A stretch of 64,000 nucleotides of DNA from Halosimplex halophilum (GTDB lineage: Archaea; Halobacteriota; Halobacteria; Halobacteriales; Haloarculaceae), in assembly GCF_004698125.1 (NCBI RefSeq), contig NZ_ML214297.1, positions 1,896,891 to 1,960,890 of the forward strand, written 5' to 3'. The first letter of the stretch is position 1. Each line of letters starts with the position of its first letter. Below are positions 61,901 through 64,000 of this stretch, piece by piece. The position numbers and the translations under genes were made by a program. The notes under the pieces are model-generated. The model saw only the letters and a list, made by a program, of their open reading frames with translations, was not told the origin of the DNA and ran no database searches.

Positions 61901-62995
61901 TCACTCGCCGTCCGTCGCCGACTCCGCGGACGCTCCGTCGGGTTCCGGGGTCGGCGCGAGCGGGCTCGGCGGGTCGGCGAGGCGGACCGAGACCCAGGCC
62001 GCGGCGACCCCGCCCAGCAGGACGACGAACCAGTAGTTCGACAGCCGGTAGAGGAAGACGCCGGCCGTCGCCGCCGGCAGCTCCAGCCCGGCGAGCGCGA
62101 CGACGACGGCGGCCAGCGCCACCTCGAACCCGCCGAGCCCGCCGGGGAGCGGCACGACGTTGACCAGGCTCAACACGGGGACGACGAAGACGACGAGCGC
62201 GTAGGGCACGGGCTCGCCGATCGCTCGGAAGCTCGTGTACATCGGCGCGAGAAAGAGCGCCCAGCCGGCCAGCGAGAAGACGGCCGCTCGCCCGACCGCC
62301 GCCCGGTCGGCGAGCGCCCGGTCGAACGCCGCGTAGTAGGTGCCGAAGGTCCCCCCGACGCGGTCGGCCGCCAGCGCGGAGCGCGCGCGGGCGGAGACTC
62401 GTCCCAGGGTCGCCCGGCCGACGCCGGCGGCCCGGAGGACGAGCCGCTCGACGAGCGCCCGGCGGGAGTTGACCACCAGCGCGGCGCCGCCGAGCGCGAC
62501 GACGGCGACCGCGAAGCCGACGAGCAGCGCCGCGAACAGCGGCGTGACCGGCCCGTCGCTCCTCAGCAGGACGACCGCGAGGCCGGCGCCGGCGAGCCCC
62601 ATCGACGCCGCGACGTTGACAAACTCAACGACCGTCGCCGCGGCCAGCGCCGCCTCGTAGGGCGTGTCGGTCTCGCGGCTGACCGCGTAGGAGACGAAGA
62701 CCGGACCGCCGGAGTGGCCCATCGGGACCACCTGTTTCGCGAACTCGCCGCTCATGAACGCCGCGCGGTAGCGGGCGCCGCCCACGTCGTGGCCGACGCC
62801 CGCGAGCAGCCGCCCCAGCGCCTCGCTCCAGCAGTAGAAGGCGGCGACAACCGCGAGAAAGCCCGCCGCGTAGGTCGCCGGGTCGGCGCCCGCCAGTTCG
62901 GCGAGGACGCGCCGCGGCCCGACGACCCAGAGGAACCCGCCGACCGCGAGGAGCGCGACGGCGAAGCCGACGACGACCCGGAGGATGCGTCGCAT
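61901..62995 (-). CDS. LPG-synthase/AglD-like transmembrane protein (UPF0104)
   Basis: The 364-residue protein has eight or nine helices and the PF03706 motifs: GEFAKQVVPMGHSGGPVFVSY, ETDTPYEAALAAATVVEF and VVPLPGGLGGFEVALAAV. It belongs to the flippase-like lysylphosphatidylglycerol synthase transmembrane family, which includes haloarchaeal AglD partners in glycan transfer. No glycosyltransferase domain is attached. Probably it handles lipid or glycan transport (inference). Confidence 0.82.
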   Translation of the reverse strand: MRRILRVVVGFAVALLAVGGFLWVVGPRRVLAELAGADPATYAAGFLAVVAAFYCWSEALGRLLAGVGHDVGGARYRAAFMSGEFAKQVVPMGHSGGPVFVSYAVSRETDTPYEAALAAATVVEFVNVAASMGLAGAGLAVVLLRSDGPVTPLFAALLVGFAVAVVALGGAALVVNSRRALVERLVLRAAGVGRATLGRVSARARSALAADRVGGTFGTYYAAFDRALADRAAVGRAAVFSLAGWALFLAPMYTSFRAIGEPVPYALVVFVVPVLSLVNVVPLPGGLGGFEVALAAVVVALAGLELPAATAGVFLYRLSNYWFVVLLGGVAAAWVSVRLADPPSPLAPTPEPDGASAESATDGE

Positions 62996-63106
62996 CTACC
63001 GACCGGTCCCGGGGACCGGGCATAAGTGCGGTGACACGGTCGCGCGGCCCCAGGAGTGTCCCGTCGCGAGTGTCCCGCCGCTGGCGGGTTCTGCGCGTTC
63101 CGGACG

Positions 63107-63116
63107 CCTTTTACCG
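63107..63116 (+). promoter_or_regulatory. TATA-like box of the GMP synthase subunit A gene
   Basis: CCTTTTACCG is about 27 bp before the ATG at 63139, identical to the thiolase promoter core at 52183. Confidence 0.55.
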
Positions 63117-63138
63117 CCCGGTGGGCTACGGGGGCGTA

Positions 63139-63687
63139 ATGACCCGCATCGACGTGATCGACAACCACGGCCAGTTCACCCACCTGGAGCAGCGCGCGCT
63201 CCGGGACATGGGCGTGGACGTTGAACTCGTGGACAACGAGACGCCACCGGCGGAGATCGACGCGGACGGGCTCGTCCTCTCGGGCGGCCCCTCGATCGAC
63301 CGCATCGGCAACTGCCCCGACTACCTCGACCTCGATATCCCGGTCCTCGGTATCTGCCTGGGCCACCAGGTCATCGCCCGCGAACTCGGCGGCGAGGTCG
63401 GCGAGGGCGACTACGGCGGCTACGCCGACGTGACCGTCGACGTGCTCGACGACGCGGACCCCCTGATCGGCTCGCTCGCCCCGAGCACCCGCGTCTGGGC
63501 GAGCCACGCCGACGAGGTCGTCCGCGTCCCCGAGGGCTTCGCGCGCACCGCCGAGAGCGACGTCTGCGGCGTCGAGGCGATGAGCGACACCGACCGCGAC
63601 CTGTACGGCGTCCAGTGGCACCCCGAGGTCGCCCACACCGAGCGCGGCGAGGAGGTCTTCGAGAACTTCCTCGACATCTGCGAGTAG
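63139..63687 (+). CDS. guaAa: GMP synthase glutaminase subunit A
   Basis: The 182-residue class I glutamine amidotransferase has the nucleophile Cys in PVLGICLGHQVIARELGG, the oxyanion loop VLSGGPSIDR, and the His/Glu pair in YGVQWHPEVAHTERG. Archaea split GMP synthase into this ammonia-supplying subunit and a separate ATP-pyrophosphatase, which is not in the window. It functions in XMP to GMP conversion. Confidence 0.92.
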   Translation: MTRIDVIDNHGQFTHLEQRALRDMGVDVELVDNETPPAEIDADGLVLSGGPSIDRIGNCPDYLDLDIPVLGICLGHQVIARELGGEVGEGDYGGYADVTVDVLDDADPLIGSLAPSTRVWASHADEVVRVPEGFARTAESDVCGVEAMSDTDRDLYGVQWHPEVAHTERGEEVFENFLDICE

Positions 63688-63887
63688 TCGACCGCGGACG
63701 ACCGACGCCGACCGCCGTCAGGTGACCGCGGACGGCCGCCCTCCTGCGGCGTGTTATTTCTCCGCACGACTGCGCGATTCCGACCGGAGATCTCGGAGTC
63801 TCGGCGCCCGAACCGACCGCTGACGGGCGTCTGACGGAACTCCCACGTTTGAAGTGATCGTACGGTCATTGGTGGACAAGGTTAGTC

Positions 63888-64000
63888 ATGACGACCACCC
63901 AGGGCAACCTCGCGAGCCTCTCGCGGTTCGTCTTCCGCGCGCCCAGCTGGTACTCCAGCGTCGGCTTCGCCCTGCTCATCGCGGCGGTGGCCGGCGTGGC
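63888..64000 (+). CDS. membrane protein, partial at the right edge
   Basis: The ORF starts at 63888 (MTTTQGNLASLSRFVFRAP) and enters a hydrophobic helix (SVGFALLIAAVAGVA) at the window end. The 37 visible codons do not allow a family call. The 200 bp upstream of it contains no obvious gene or structured element. Confidence 0.5.
   Translation, partial: MTTTQGNLASLSRFVFRAPSWYSSVGFALLIAAVAGV

Overview
The window is chromosome-type DNA of an extremely halophilic archaeon (class Halobacteria). The evidence is: very high GC in coding DNA, strongly acidic proteins, many genes with a TATA-like box centred about 27 bp before the ATG (leaderless transcripts), Tat-type lipoprotein and PGF-CTERM signals, and haloarchaeal families (amphi-Trp, HVO_0758-type zinc finger, DUF5789-like, DUF7331-like, Bat-type regulators, split methylmalonyl-CoA mutase). 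The genus cannot be fixed from sequence alone. I see no tRNA, rRNA, CRISPR array, transposase or phage gene.

Layout. 0-2.4 kb: partial S1/OB-fold protein, then a lower-GC stretch with an amphi-Trp protein and a creatininase, then structured repeat element A. 2.4-6 kb: JAMM protease overlapping FAD synthase ribL, a membrane protein, and ribH overlapping an aspartate aminotransferase-type gene. 6-12.5 kb: an Agl23-like membrane protein; purK and purE separated by an opposing PAS histidine kinase; a methyltransferase. 12.6-17 kb: nuoA-B-CD-H-I, with no nuoJ-N following. 17-19.2 kb: a winged-helix regulator, tandem repeats, small proteins, a lipoprotein and element B. 19.2-28.1 kb: two divergent acetyl-CoA synthetases flanking a Bat-type regulator whose N-terminus looks like a dead tyrosine recombinase, then a soluble chemotaxis transducer. 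28.1-34 kb: a branched-chain amino-acid ABC transporter (livJ, livHMGF) with a thioredoxin-like gene at its end. 34-41.4 kb: an ABC-2 exporter, methylmalonyl-CoA mutase large subunit, small membrane proteins, a DMT transporter, and thiD-thiN.

41.4-58.1 kb is mostly single-gene units: a PGF-CTERM metalloprotease-like protein, sugar isomerase-like protein, glycosyltransferase, MFS transporter, zinc finger, aldo/keto reductase, glycosidase-like protein, PadR regulator, formyltransferase, thiolase plus OB-fold partner, HpcH/HpaI aldolase, peroxiredoxin-like protein, sialidase-like propeller and Gfo6-like dehydrogenase. 58.2-64 kb: phosphomevalonate decarboxylase, a universal stress protein, two zinc-binding proteins, element C, an LPG-synthase/AglD-like membrane protein, the GMP synthase glutaminase subunit, and the start of a membrane protein.

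The best candidate for something undescribed is non-coding. Elements A (2199-2382, +), B (19086-19233, +) and C (61721-61865, -) share an ordered backbone: GCATCCG + short GC hairpin + GGTTC, one or more variable hairpins, a TTTTTC(A)CCC-like box, then a long hairpin bounded by TTTTT and AAAAA. Paired stem sequences differ between copies yet remain complementary. A second theme is very short ORFs placed to couple or lead translation: 17 codons before acs1, 19 codons between nuoH and nuoI, and 35 codons before livH.
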